Part shown: positions 51,041-62,840 of the stretch, piece by piece
Layout: the number at the start of each line of letters is the position of its first letter
Numbering within the stretch: position 1 is the stretch's first letter
DNA from: Lycocorax pyrrhopterus obiensis
Taxonomy: Eukaryota; Chordata; Aves; Passeriformes; Paradisaeidae
Length of the DNA: 64,000 bases
Direction of reading: 5' to 3'
Assembly: GCA_014706295.1 (NCBI GenBank)
Contig: JACSVZ010000004.1
Location: forward strand, 11,194,465 to 11,258,464
The notes under the pieces: generated by a model
What the model was told of the DNA's origin: nothing
The model's database searches: none
Seen by the model: the letters and a program-made list of their open reading frames with translations, nothing else
Made by a program: the position numbers and the translations under genes

Positions 51041-51224
51041 ATTGGAATAGGGTGCCCAGGGAAGTGGTGGAATCCCCAGCCCTGAAAAGTGTTCAGAAGA
51101 TGAGTGGATGTGGCACTTAAGGACATGTTTTTGTGGTGTACTTAGCAGTGTGGGGTTAACAGTTGGACTTGATCTTAGGGGTCTTTTCCTACCTTAACAA
51201 TTCCGTGATTCTATGACTCTATAG
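51041..51224 (+). mobile_element. CR1: CR1-type LINE 3' end fragment
   Basis: The fragment contains GGGTGCCCAGGGAAGTGGTG, GTGGATGTGGCACTTAAGGA and a GTTGGACTTGATCTTAGGGG block, ending in CCGTGATTCTATGACTCTAT. It resembles the subfamily of the copy at 43968-44443 rather than that of the copy at 50179. Confidence 0.92.
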
Positions 51225-52300
51225 GTAGTGTGCCAGAAGTTGCCAATGAAAATTGCATTGCCGTCACAGCGAGAAGAGAGGAAACTAAATTCCCCATGAC
51301 ACCATTGGCTTGCAGATAAAATTAGAAGGAAAAGTGGCTGAAATTTTCAGTGGTAGATACATTTTTATGGACAAAATAGATGTAGTACACTCCAGTGGAC
51401 TTAAAAACCCCACTTTAAATTCCACAGGAAGAAGAAGGAGGTTTTTGAGAGACGGTGAAGGTTTAATCTGTGTTGCTGAAGGGCTACATTATTTCAGTTT
51501 AAGAATAAAATGTTTTTGAAATATCTGAGTCCTTACTACACTCTGCTGTCTCATTATAACCACCCAAATGCCTGGATCACTTAGTGACCAGTCACCTGAT
51601 ATCCTGTAGTTCAGTGACAGGACGGGTGCAACAGGCTTTACAGCAGCCACAAAAGTAGAGAAGTAGCATGATGGAATGTAAATAAAAATTGGCTTCTTAG
51701 CCAATGGCAGAATAGTAGAACTCTGTCTAAAACAGCAAATCCATTTTTTTCCCTTTTTCAAATATTGTTAGGAGTTTGAATTCAAGCTTCCAGACAAACC
51801 TGAGGCAGAAGAGATAAAAATGTTGAGTTACAGTGATAAAATGCATTTTCCTACATTCATATTCTAGTTTGTGTCTGAATACCTGGTATATTTGAACTCT
51901 TCACTGTATTTATTTTCTTCCTGCTAGCTAGAGAAACTTTACAACTGTGATTAAGTCCCCATCATATATTGTATTTTATGAGCAGAAGGAATTCTTTAAA
52001 AGTGATGAGAAAAGAATGGTGGGGAGGCAGAAGCACACACCAATATGTGGTTTTAATAATCCCAGTTAAAAAAGAGCATGAATTGCTAAAAATATTCAGG
52101 CAATTATTTTCAAACCATGTTCCTCCTGTTATATCCTCTGTCCTCTTCTCTAGTGGGTGCCACTATACAGCAGTGGAGTCTACAAAGGTAAGAGAATGCC
52201 AGAAGGAAAACAAAAAAGCCAGGCATGAGGAGTCTGAGAATTAGACATTAATCAGGTACTGTGAGTATTGATTTTTCTCCTTCTTTGGCTTATATTATAG

Positions 52301-52384
52301 GGATACAAGAGCAAGAGGAAACTTCTGTGGAGCCTATGAAAATTGACCTTGCAAGTCAAGCAGCAGACATTTCAAATAAGGACG
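52301..52384 (+). CDS. Internal coding exon 6 of unidentified acidic-tail gene
   Basis: The acceptor CTCCTTCTTTGGCTTATATTATAG and the donor GACG before GTATGT bound 84 bases, 28 codons, phase 1 at both ends. The peptide begins GIQEQEETSVEPMKID and ends LASQAADISNKD. The VEPMKID segment resembles the end of exon 4 (CMEIE) and the terminal exon (NDPMETE). It follows a 30-kb intron and precedes the last coding exon by 5.3 kb. A CR1 copy starts 46 bases after it. Composition is acidic and polar, so the segment is probably disordered. Confidence 0.8.
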
Positions 52385-52429
52385 GTATGTTGTTCTATTG
52401 TTTTCAATTAATTTTTTAGGGTAATGGCT

Positions 52430-52676
52430 TTAAACTGAGAAAGGGCATGTTTAGATTAGATATTAGTAAGGAATTGTTCACTATGAGGATAGCAAGGCAG
52501 TAGAACAGGTTGCCCAGAGAGCTGTGGATGTCCCATTCCTGGAAGTGTTCAAGGCCAGGCTTGCAAGGGCTTGGAACAACTTGGTCTGGTGGAAGGTGTC
52601 CTTGCCCATGGGAGGGGAGTGTAACTAGATGGTCTTTAAAGTCCTTTCCAAGCAAAGCCATTCTATGATTCTGTGT
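52430..52676 (+). mobile_element. CR1: CR1-type LINE 3' end fragment
   Basis: Landmarks are TTAGATTAGATATTAGTAAG, GAACAGGTTGCCCAGAGAGC, GTGTTCAAGGCCAGGCTTGC and TGGTGGAAGGTGTCCTTGCC, ending in CCATTCTATGATTCTGTG. It lies just downstream of exon 6, in gene orientation. Confidence 0.95.
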
Positions 52677-55005
52677 ATCGTCCTGAAGTTGATACCTAGC
52701 ATTGCCTTTCTGGAGTTTGTTTATGTTTCCTCCTTAAAAAATTGAGTTATATTTATAATATCTTCAACTGAGTAATTTTGAGAGTTTACACCATCTCTAC
52801 TGTCTTGTGAGTCTGGCAGAAGTAACTTTCAGCGCTGTAGCCCTGCTTTTTGAGTTGATTGGGTTAATGTGTTCAGTTGGTGTGTTCCACACTGCCTGCC
52901 TTTTAACTAAGTAATATTTTAGACCCACTGTAGTTTTGGTCTTGATATCGAATCGGCCAAGAGGTTGGGGGTTTAATACTGCAGTCAGACGATATTTCTG
53001 AAAATTTCTGTGCTAGGGCCCAGGTCCATCAAGGGGGAAGTGTTTGGCAGTATAACCACTCTGAACTTGTAGATTAGTCTCATTCTAGGTCAGCTCTGAT
53101 TTCCTTTCCTCCTCCTTCAGTGTCCATGTATAGCTCAGTCTGGTAACAGTTCTCTCACTAGGACTTTTACTGTTAATAAAACAACCACAATTTAGTTGAC
53201 CCCACAGGAGTTCCAGTCAGGTTTGTGGACATAATCAACCCAAAACTCCTGACTTGGAAATTATATTCCTCCAACATGGACCTCAGTGAGCTGATGACCC
53301 ATCTCTGTGGTAAATTCCGGCAAGGGCTGAGTACTAGGAAGCTACTCAAAATCTGCAGTGTGTAACATCCTTGTAAACAAAAAATAATTGACCTTCTTGA
53401 TTTATCCTGTGTGTAAAGAAATAATGGCAGGAATCAGCATACTGGTGCTTAGGTTTTGGCAAGGCAGACCCTTTATCACTTGTCTTGGTCAGTTCTTGTA
53501 GCGTATACAGAGTTTTGTTGGGTTTTACGCAAAGGGGCTTTTTTTGTGCCCCAAACAGCAGTGGGTTTGGGACTGGGAGTCCAATCCTCATTTTATACCC
53601 ATAGACTCCTCTCTGTAGTGAAGACTATTTTTTAACTCTTACTTTAACCTCCTCAGCATTGACATAATATAAATTGAAGGCAGACTTTTTTACATCTCAA
53701 AGACAAACCAATTATATTCTTTTTGCTATTACACGAAGAATCTGATGTTGATTTCCTTTCTCTGATGTCAGATTGTGCTGCAGCATTTGAATTGGTGACT
53801 CTTTAGATTCTGGCCTGTAACAAAATTTGCAAGCACAGGAAAAGCAAGTGTGCATAATGAATTTTCTTTTTTAAAAAAATACTAGAGATTATGCTATTAC
53901 TAGTAGAAGTGCAGAATAAAGCCAAAGCAGCCTTCTCAACTCATCCTTTGAACAAACAAACCCAAAAGTCATAGCACATTAAAACATTTGAATTGTGAAT
54001 CCATGAGATAGTTTGGGCTACTTAGTGAAAACAAATCCAAATTTATTAAAGGAATATCTTAAGGGATTTCTGGCTGGAAAGGAAAGCAATTGCATAGCTG
54101 TTTTAACATGTGCCATAGGACAGGACAGCAGGATCAGCTAGCGGTTTCTGAAATGAGGATCTTGATAGGTTTCTCCGTTTCAAATCTTACTTATCTTGTA
54201 TGGTCTTCTACATATGACGCATCTTGTACCTTCCTTTTCTTTGAACTTTCTAAGGTATATGAAAGGACAGGAAAAGGATGTTTGCTTAGGCTGCCAAAAA
54301 GTGTTTCACTTGTCAGGCAAATCTTTGTTTCTAGACAGCTTAAGTTGCTATTAGGATTATATTACAGGATATTTTTCCTTGTGGACATATACTGCATGTT
54401 TAAAAAAAAAAAAGAGAGGAAACAGAGGGGAAGGATCAAACTCGTTCCCTTTGACAGTAATTTTTATGTAAATTGCCTGGTTTTTTCTCTGGTCTTCTTT
54501 CCACCCCAGGAGATCTTACTGCTTCACAGCTGAAAGCACAAGCATATATCACTGCATCCCCCTTGGCAGCCTAGCTCTTGTGGTTTAATTTCATGTACAA
54601 TGGCACAGCGAAAAGTGTATTAGAGATGCAGAGAGTTTAGACAGCTTAGGTGGATCTCAGTATTGGTTCATCCAGTGGGCAGGTCCATGAGAGTGATAAA
54701 TATTTGAGAAATTACTATTATTTGAAACCTGGGCTTGATTCTCCATCAGGAAAACTGTCAGAAGGTGCATCTGTAGCCTGGACAGGGCCGTGTGTACAGA
54801 CACATATTTGTCCTGTCTGTTTCCATCAGCCCTCAGAGCAAAGACCCCTGGATATTAAATTTCTTGTACCCAGGAGAGATTTGCTGATTAGTTTTTTTTT
54901 TAATGATGGCAAACCCCACCTTTGGTGATTGGGTTCTTAGATGGCATTTCCCTGACAGCAGCCTTCTTTTTCCTTCTCTTTTTTTTCATTATTCTTATTT
55001 TGTTC

Positions 55006-55050
55006 CTTTCTTTTTCTTTCTTTCTTTCTTTCTTTTTCTTTTTTTTCTTT
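55006..55050 (+). repeat. (TTTC)n microsatellite in a pyrimidine tract
   Basis: TTTC units, first regular and then T-rich, are embedded in a wider pyrimidine stretch from about 54963. The Phe/Leu-rich frames across it are not proteins. Confidence 0.93.
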
Positions 55051-57144
55051 ATACCACTAAAGCTGCAGAGATTACTAAGGCGGTTTTTAGTTTCCAGCTG
55101 GTATTAGTCAGATCAAACTTTTCACAATGGGGTGAATCACCTTTTTTATTTCAAGCTTGTGGAAATCTGCATCCTGATTTAAATCAAAAACACTAGTATT
55201 TTGGTGTCATCTGCTGTCCACGCCTATGGCATAATATCCTGGGCTAAAGAAATGCACTCACTCTCTCACAGACAACTTTAACTTGGCTCTCCAAGTCTCC
55301 CATTTGCCTGTCTTCTCCACCTAGATGCTGTGCTGTTACTCCTGGCTAGCTGACCTTTCAGCACATAGCTGTCTTGCAGGAATGAGGAATAATGCTGTGC
55401 TGCCAAAGCACATCCCCCAGGTCAGCAGCAACCGCAGTGCTGTGATGGATGGGAATTATTTGCTGGGTTATTTCTTCTCCTCTTGCAAGGAACTTTCTTG
55501 CTTTTGGGAGAGAAATCCCTGCCTGGTCATCATTTGAGAACTGATAACTTTGGCCCCCAACAGGTCAAAATTTAAGAAAAATCAGACAGAGAATGTCCAC
55601 ATCCATCACACAGAGATGTCTATTTCTGGCATAAAAAGCCATCCATGAAGGTGCAGAAGGAGGTTCAGGTAAAACTGAATTTAGGAGACGTGCATCTCTT
55701 TGCGCTCCAGGTGCTTCTCTGAGTTGTTGGCTGATGTTGCATATTATGGGGAGGTGCCACAAGACTGCTAAAGTGAATTAGCAGTTTAACACCTCTAAAA
55801 ACCTTGTTTACTGGGGAGAAGTCCCGTTTCAGCTTGTGATGTGATTGGATGTAGAACACCCGGGGCTAATGATGCCATTCTGACACCACCTCATGCTGGG
55901 AGGCACCAAGGACTGTAAGTCACATCCCCACCATACCTGGTGGCAGTTCTTCCATGTGTTCTTGTGCTATGTGCTTCACTGCTGTGCTGTTTTCTGGCTA
56001 AACAGAGAGAATTTTGTGGGTGGCCTCATAGTGGCATATGTTGGGGTTCACTCAGTGGTCTGCAGAAACCTATCCTTCAGTCAGACCTTCCTGTCCATAC
56101 TAGAGCTCATGCAAAGCGCCGAGCTCGGTCACAAACACATAGCAGAAAGTTCAGCTGGGATGCTGACAGAGCCTAACCACAGGTTCCAAGTCCAGATTTA
56201 TTTTGCAGGAGGTTTCTGTAGAACGTGAGTGAAGGCTGACGGTATTTTCAACAAATACTGCAAGTGAAGCTGTCCAGCATAATGAGGCTGGGAGAGGATG
56301 CTGTTGACAGGGTGCAGCAGCCTTCCTTCAGTGATTTTTTTATTAAGCATCCTGTCTTTGCTATGCAAATATGGTTAAAGAGCACAAGCTTGCTAAATGT
56401 GATGCACATCAGAGCTCTGTAATGAGGAGAGGATACTTTTCTTATTATTCATCACATACATCCAGGAAGCCATTACAGTATCTGCTCTGCATATGGATGA
56501 TGAATAATTTACAAATAATTCATCAAAACCCTAACAGGTACATTGACATGATACTGATTCAGAAAAGAGATCGTACTGCCTGGCTGGAAGTAGCATCGTT
56601 ATTGATTTGGGGTTTTTTTCCTTCCTCGCTCCCATCTTATCTTAATTTCCAAATCTGCTATTCACGTTTGAGGTTTTTTCCTGTCACCCATGTCAAATGA
56701 CTCATAATCTGCAGGTGACAGCACAACACAAAGCAAGGGTTAAAAAGAAAAAAATGTTTTTAATAAAAATGGCTTCATTCAAATTCAGTGCAGAATACTA
56801 GACTGCAGTCTTAAAACTGCAGGTATTTATGTTTAGCCTCGCTACAACCAATCACACCTGCCATAGTTTAGATGATAGTTTTGACAAATGTCATGGTGAA
56901 ATGAGTTTAAGCCTTCTATTTAAATTTTTTTCCTTTTTTTCTTTTTTTTTTAGTAATTTTAAATGAAAATAAGGTTGGCTTTGTAAATGGATCCTACACT
57001 AACAAACCATTATTGTAGGAGTATAGCAACATTGCCTCTAAATCCTCCCCTAGGTTCCAGCAATTTGCAGTTCAAGAACTTCTGGAAGTAGCATCTCTGT
57101 AACTGAGACGGCATCAAAAGTGTCACAGCTTGACTCCTGCAATT

Positions 57145-57232
57145 TAGGGACATGGTTTAGTGGCACTTGGTAGTGTTAGGTTTTGGGTTGGAGTCAGTTT
57201 TCCAACCTAAATTATTCTGTTTTTCTATGGAA
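57145..57232 (+). mobile_element. CR1: Diverged CR1-type LINE 3' tail
   Basis: GGGACATGGTTTAGTGGCAC and TTGGTAGTGTTAGGTTTTGG, followed by GGTTGGA and a degraded CCAACCTAAATTATTCTGT, correspond to the last part of CR1. It is shorter and more diverged than the other copies. Confidence 0.8.
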
Positions 57233-57731
57233 GTGGATCTGTGTTCATCCTATGGCTCAACCCTGAGTCCTACCAGGGACTTTGTCAGAAGCCAGTATTT
57301 GAATCAGAGGCTCAAGATTTGAATCTGAGGGTTAAGACCACTTAGTCCAGCAAAACTCTAGATCACTCTTTGGCAATACCTGTATTGCTGCCTGTGGCCT
57401 ACAGAGAGAGATGAAGGTCATTTTGACCTTGAGCTGGACTCGTTGGTTGGGTGCCAAAGTCAGACTGGATGGATGTGGACCAAAGAGAAAATCTAGAATC
57501 AGAGGCTTGCATTTCCAGTGTTGCTAAGGCCTGCATCCTTGCAGGACTGTTTGTCATGGTGTCCAGGGAACTCCAGGTTAGAATGGGTCCCCTAAGAGAC
57601 CTATTTGATGACTTAAGAGATTTCTTAATGCAATAAATGTCCCTTTTGGTTTAGAGGCAGTTATTACTCCACATGATAAACTTAACGAGTATCATTAATA
57701 GAGCCTAATGACCATCTCATTTCTTTTTCAG

Positions 57732-57801
57732 CTGAAATGAATAGTCAAGTTGAAAGTATAAATGATCCAATGGAAACAGAGCGGAAAGCTTAAAGTAACA
57801 G
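57732..57801 (+). CDS. Last coding exon of unidentified acidic-tail gene
   Basis: The acceptor CATCTCATTTCTTTTTCAG opens a phase-1 frame that encodes AEMNSQVESINDPMETERKA and stops at TAA, 57791-57793. Eight bases further a strong donor (ACAG before GTAAGA) closes the exon, so the stop lies close to an exon junction and the 3' UTR seems to continue in another exon. A stop this near the junction should not trigger nonsense-mediated decay. The PMETE motif resembles motifs in exons 4 and 6. The protein therefore ends in a short polar tail without a recognised sorting signal. The gene is not identified. Confidence 0.78.
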
Positions 57802-60800
57802 GTAAGACCTTTACAACTATTTTTTCTCCCCTATTTTTCCATACAGTTTCTATGTGAAAACTTGCTTTAAAAACACCTGAATTAAAGTTAAAATTTACCA
57901 AACTTAAAAAATAGGAAGACAGAATACAAAGGATGTCTAATATGGCCCGTATTACATCATAAAAAGAAGGACTTGATTCGTCAAGCAATTATTATCGCTG
58001 CAATCTGCAGCTGTAATGGGTTTAGGTAGTGCATGGTCTTAGATCATCAGAGGGCAAAACAGCACTGAGATAAGGAACAGAAGAATAACTGAGCAAACCA
58101 TTTTTGGCATTGCTTTGGAAAATGACAGGCAATTTATATTGGTTGGAACCAAGCTCAGTTCTGTATGAGCTGTGTTCTGGGAACAAAAGGTTCACATCAT
58201 AAGGGGTTTGTTGCCCTTGGCTCTCCGGTACCTAATGTCTCTTCAGCAATACCACTGAAAAACAAGGCAAAATCAGAGAGCTACCTTCTGGAGCTCCGCT
58301 GCCTTTTGGAGCTTTTTTTTGGCTTTACACACTAAATGATAGTGCTGTGGCTGGAGCAGTGGTAGTTGTTGAGGCGGTGTTTTTCATAGGCACAAATAGC
58401 ATTTCCTCTAGACTAAAATGAATAATGTAGTGGGAAGACGAAGTCCAAGGCTCATCCGTAACAAAAAGAAGCAGTAGCTGTTTCTCCCTCTGAAGTAGTT
58501 TTCAGTGCACACTGCTTCCTTTGGTGTAGGGTTTTTGAGAAATACCAATATCATCAGTAGCAACATGCTATATTTATCCTTGTAATGGGGTTTCATGTAG
58601 CATAAGAGCAAGCTATATAGTGGAGGCAGCTGTAACACAGAGGTTTAAAACACAAGGTCTTATTACTGAATTAGTGACTCTTGGTCCTTATCAGCATACA
58701 GGTGATGTGCTACTATACTGCTGGAGTGAGAAGTAGCCCTGATGGTGTCCCGTTTAAAAAGTACTGAAGTAAAAATAGGATGCACCCTCAAAGTACTAAT
58801 TAAAATGCAGCGTCCATAACTTTTCCTCCCCCTCCCTTAGCTTCTTGTTCAATAAAAAAAAGGGGAAATAATTAAATCCTTAAGTTAAAAATACATCACT
58901 ATGTTAATACCCTTCCTCTGTTTAAAAAAATTTATTTGAATATTACAGTTTTCATGTGGCCCTTAAGAAGTCTGTGTCTCATGCTGCATTTTCCCATAGA
59001 AATTATTATCTGTGAATGTTTAAGGCTGGAGTAATTTTTGCTCATGAATTACCAATGAATTAATAAATCTCTTCAGTTCCACTGCAAGATGTGGCTTTGC
59101 AGGCACTTTTCTGATGCAAAGGGGCCGGATCCTGGGCACACCCTGTCTTGCTCAGCAGTTCAATAGCATGCACAGGATTAGAAGCAGTCATCAGATTCAT
59201 TGCAACTTTCTGTCAAAGTCATCCCAACTCCATTGCTACTGTTTTAATTACTAAGGGCGATCCCCAGGGAGGATTGATCAGCCTGTTAAGCTTCAGAGAA
59301 TTTCACAAGGGTCTTTTTGGAGTCAAGGAGGTCCATGTGCTTGCTATTTTTTGTACTTTAATGTGTTGTTTGTATCACCAAAGCACCTGCCAGAGCTGGG
59401 GGTCTCTGGTATCAAGCTGGTGCTTGATGGTGCTCTGGAAAACCAAGACACCCTGATAAGCACAGATAATTTGCTCACCCAATATTAGCTGTTACATATA
59501 AGCTGTGTCACACATACACATTGGACAAAAAAAGAAACTGTAGGCATCTGTCGCTGGAAACTTGAGACCTGGGTTCTGTGCAGACATTTGAAAATTTTAC
59601 TCTTTTCTTTCCACTTTTCTCTCCACTGCTGTGGCGAAGGAAGGATGCAGGAGAGGAGAGACCCAAGGAAACCCTATGGGAAGGCGCCAACACCCTACAG
59701 CATCATTCTTGGCCGAAAAGAGCACACAGAGAAGATCAGCGGGTTGGGAGGGGGGGAGCTTTTGGGGGAATGAGTCTTTGCTTTAATTTCTCTTTGTTCT
59801 TCATTCCATTTTGTTCTGTAAGCCTGTTGGAAAGAATCATAACTTCCCAGGTCTAACGATGTTTTGCAATTAACCCTGCATTTACAACAGTTTCTTCTGA
59901 AATGTGAGTCCCTCTCTTATACTGGGTCTCTTTTCCTCCTGCATCATACCATCAGTAGCCTGTTTCCGGGCCCACCCCTTTTCTAGCATCTTTATCTTCT
60001 TTCCCATGATCAGCCTATGCTGTGCCGTGTCCGTACATGTGAATAATTCATATGGCCTCGAACAGCCAGCACCCCAAATCCAACCTCCTTTTTCCAGTTA
60101 GTTCTGCACATCTCAAAACCAGTGCTGTAAGTATGACCTTTGGGTACAGGTAGGCAACAGACATTTCCTCAATGCTGGAAAGACTGTGCATTCGAGGCAT
60201 CTTTAACTACAGCTCCTGGCTTTAACACCTTCACACAGTAGCTTTTGTGAGCCCTCATTACATTTTCCACTGCATATGCATGAATTTTTATTTTTTTAAA
60301 AAGCAATTAACAGTTATTTGAATAAGAATATCTCTCCATATGTCACTTGTTCTGCCAGCAAATGCTGCACTGAAATTTGTAGAAAAGGAACAAAAGGTTT
60401 CCATGTACATTTCCCAACAGTGCTGTAACCAAAACTGACGGAAAATACATTGGATGGAAGAGCACGCAACCTGTGTCCATAGTGGGATGTGCTACAAATT
60501 GTATTTTAAAGAGCTGCTAAGAATAATTTGATCATTTTAAGCAAAGTAATTGATTCTAATTTGATAATTTTAGGAAAAATAATTTATTATGTTCTTCTTT
60601 TTTTTCACCCAAAATACTCTTGAATCACAGAATAGATATTTAATATTTGGCCAGAAAAAGAAAGTTAAAAAAAAGGTAAGACATATCTCTATCCTCCTGT
60701 GATCTGGGTTCATCCCAGCTAGAGTAGTTTTGATGATAAATCCTGTGCTGGAGTAACAGCAAGTCAAGGGGGACCCAAGCGTACCTAACATGGGCTACAA

Positions 60801-62391
60801 CAGTCAGTGCTTGTTGTTAATTCAAAAGCATGTCAAGGAGAAACAAGGATTAGAAAGGAAAACAGGAAAAGCATCAGATTACACACAGAGAGTACAGCCC
60901 CTAGAAAGGCAGCACCCCCCACACCTCCCCTTCTCTGTGGGATTACAGCATGTTTGCTTGAGGTGGGATCAGAAGAGTATTTCTGTGTGCTGCCTCCAGT
61001 GGTATATTCACCCAGGTGTGACTAGTGCCAGAGAGGCTCAAGGAGCTTCTTCATCACCTGGACTGGATGCACAACTCCAAATTGGATTGATTGTAGGAGT
61101 AAATGAGTTAATGTAAGTCTATGAATCGGTTTGAGAATTTTGCTAAGATTACCTGTATTTGATAACTACCATTCCTCTGACTCTTTTTCTCTCCAAATAC
61201 CCTTGAAGGGACTCCTTGTTCTCTTTGAGGTGCCTCTGATGCTTTCCTTTCCCATCCGTGGGGTCATGCTTGACAGAACATGTCTTTTGGGATGTGGACT
61301 TTTCTGCATGGTCCCTTGTGTTTCTGTGTATTTTCCATACTGGGTTATTATGATTGAAACAGGCTGTCATAATAGGTAGGTCAGGAGTAGATAAATGCAT
61401 CAGGAGGATGGTATAACTGTGATAACTTAACAGACTATCCAGTCCCTTGAATGTACTGCTGTACCTGTTTTGATCATGCTTCCCCGTGGGCAACATTAAC
61501 ATTAGCCATGAATCAGATGTCCCTCTTTTTTCAGCAACTTTGGTTTTAGCAAGGGAGCCAAAGGGACAGCCCCACAGAAGGCTGGATGCTGAAGTGTGGT
61601 CGTTCAGAAGGAGATAAAGATTCCTTAAATGTCTTGTGAAGACTGACTAGCAGTTAAAGAAAAAAATTAGCTGCAAAGATGCATCATATTAGGCACCCTC
61701 TAGCCCCCGACAGTAATTTCATTTTGCTTTTTATTTAACCTTGGTAGACAATAGTGAGTCTTCGAAACAACCATTTGCCCAATGATGTGTCAGCAAGGCA
61801 TGAATTCCAGAAAGTGTAAAGCAAGGAAACCTATGAGTAGATTACGTCCTTACTGTACTATTTGCAGCCTTGTTTATATCTGTCTTCCTTTGGGTTGGTT
61901 TTGGTTTGAGTTGTTGGCATTTTTCACTACTCATAAAGTGAATATACTTTGGCAGCATGAGTTCTCAGCTGTGTTAGTAATAGTCCATGCAGTCAGTCTC
62001 TGATGTTCTTCTGGAGATGCAGAAAAGTAAGGAGCTGGTTTTGTAGAAGAGCAAGCGTTAGATGGAGAATCACTGGTATTTTATGTCAAGGATTTTGGTT
62101 TAAACTCAAAATGTATTCACAGTAGGTGGCGTAAAGGGAGTAGCAGCCTTTGGGTGCTGATGTTTGCATTCAACATAAGAGGCTCTGCTTGATCGTTGTT
62201 TCTCCTGTGTCTGAAAGTGCTCACCCCTACTATTAGGCATGATATTCCTCAGGCTGCTGACTGCTCCCATGATGACATCCAAAGGTAATACTTAGACATA
62301 GTCTGTAATAATGGGTCACTGCAGCTAATTGTCACTCTTTCTATAAAGCACTGAGAAAGCCTCTCTTTGAATTAACACTGTTCTGCTTTAG
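57802..62391 (+). other. Proposed 3' UTR intron
   Basis: If the donor at 57802 is used, transcription continues through this interval to a non-coding exon. Strong acceptors occur at several places, including the AG at about 59075, TCTTTTTTCAG near 61534 and GTTCTGCTTTAG ending at 62391. An alternative polyadenylation hexamer AATAAA at 58851-58856 could end a shorter transcript. I found no coding exon or known repeat here. Confidence 0.4.
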
Positions 62392-62840
62392 GACTTGAAT
62401 GAAATTGTATTAAAAAAAAAAAGAATTTTCTCTATATGCAGTGCATGCTGGCTTTGCTTTTAAAATTACAAAATTTAACAGAGTATGTGGATCTATTTTC
62501 TTGGGGAATAGGGATTTTTATCATATTATTCATCCAGGATTTGCCTTACCCTGACATTTGTGATATAAGTTTTAAAAAAGTGTAAAAATTTAAAAAGGTA
62601 ATTTTCTTGACCAAAAAATACATTTTTACTTCAATGCAAAGAAATGTAGAATGTTGCTTGCAAAATGTCTTCTAATAGATGGTCTAGCAGTTATATGGGT
62701 GAACATATGCCTTTTTTGTTACTTTGTCATTTACATGCTGAACCTGTCTGAGTCTCATTACTTTCCTTGTAATTTAAAGAACTGATGCCTTCATACTACC
62801 TTGTTAAAGTAAAGCGTTAATAAAGCTTGTCCTGAAGACG
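62392..62840 (+). other. Proposed non-coding last exon (3' UTR)
   Basis: The acceptor AACACTGTTCTGCTTTAG is followed by AT-rich sequence with stops in all frames and then a canonical AATAAA with T/G-rich sequence downstream. AT-rich composition, a hexamer near the end and a downstream TGTGTTTATT element fit a vertebrate 3' UTR. The left edge is an inference from splice-site quality, and the right edge assumes cleavage about 16 bases after the hexamer. It could belong to a different transcript. Confidence 0.4.
62819..62824 (+). terminator. Polyadenylation signal AATAAA
   Basis: AATAAA is followed about 35 bases later by CCTGTGTTTATT, a T/G-rich element of the kind that promotes cleavage. It is the best-formed poly(A) site downstream of the last coding exon in the same orientation. 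Confidence 0.55.

Larger units (their letters stand above)
21960..52300 (+). other. Very large intron between exons 5 and 6
   Basis: About 30 kb separate the two supported exons. The interval contains three LTRs (29197-29771, 36898-37455, 42669-43801), CR1 fragments (36001-36065, 41675-41850, 43968-44443, 50179-50436, 51041-51224), a minisatellite at 30094-30176 and homopolymer runs. One further exon is possible at 50025-50066. Open frames of 140 to 166 codons near 30.2-32.8 kb have no family features and overlap each other on both strands. The intervals not named here hold nothing I could identify. Confidence 0.5.
52385..57731 (+). other. Intron between exon 6 and the last coding exon
   Basis: This interval contains two CR1 fragments and a TTTC-rich simple repeat. 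Two places combine a very strong acceptor with a short phase-1 frame ending in a stop (54510-54574 and 56954-57018); they are treated as possible alternative ends in the findings. I identified nothing else. Confidence 0.5.
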
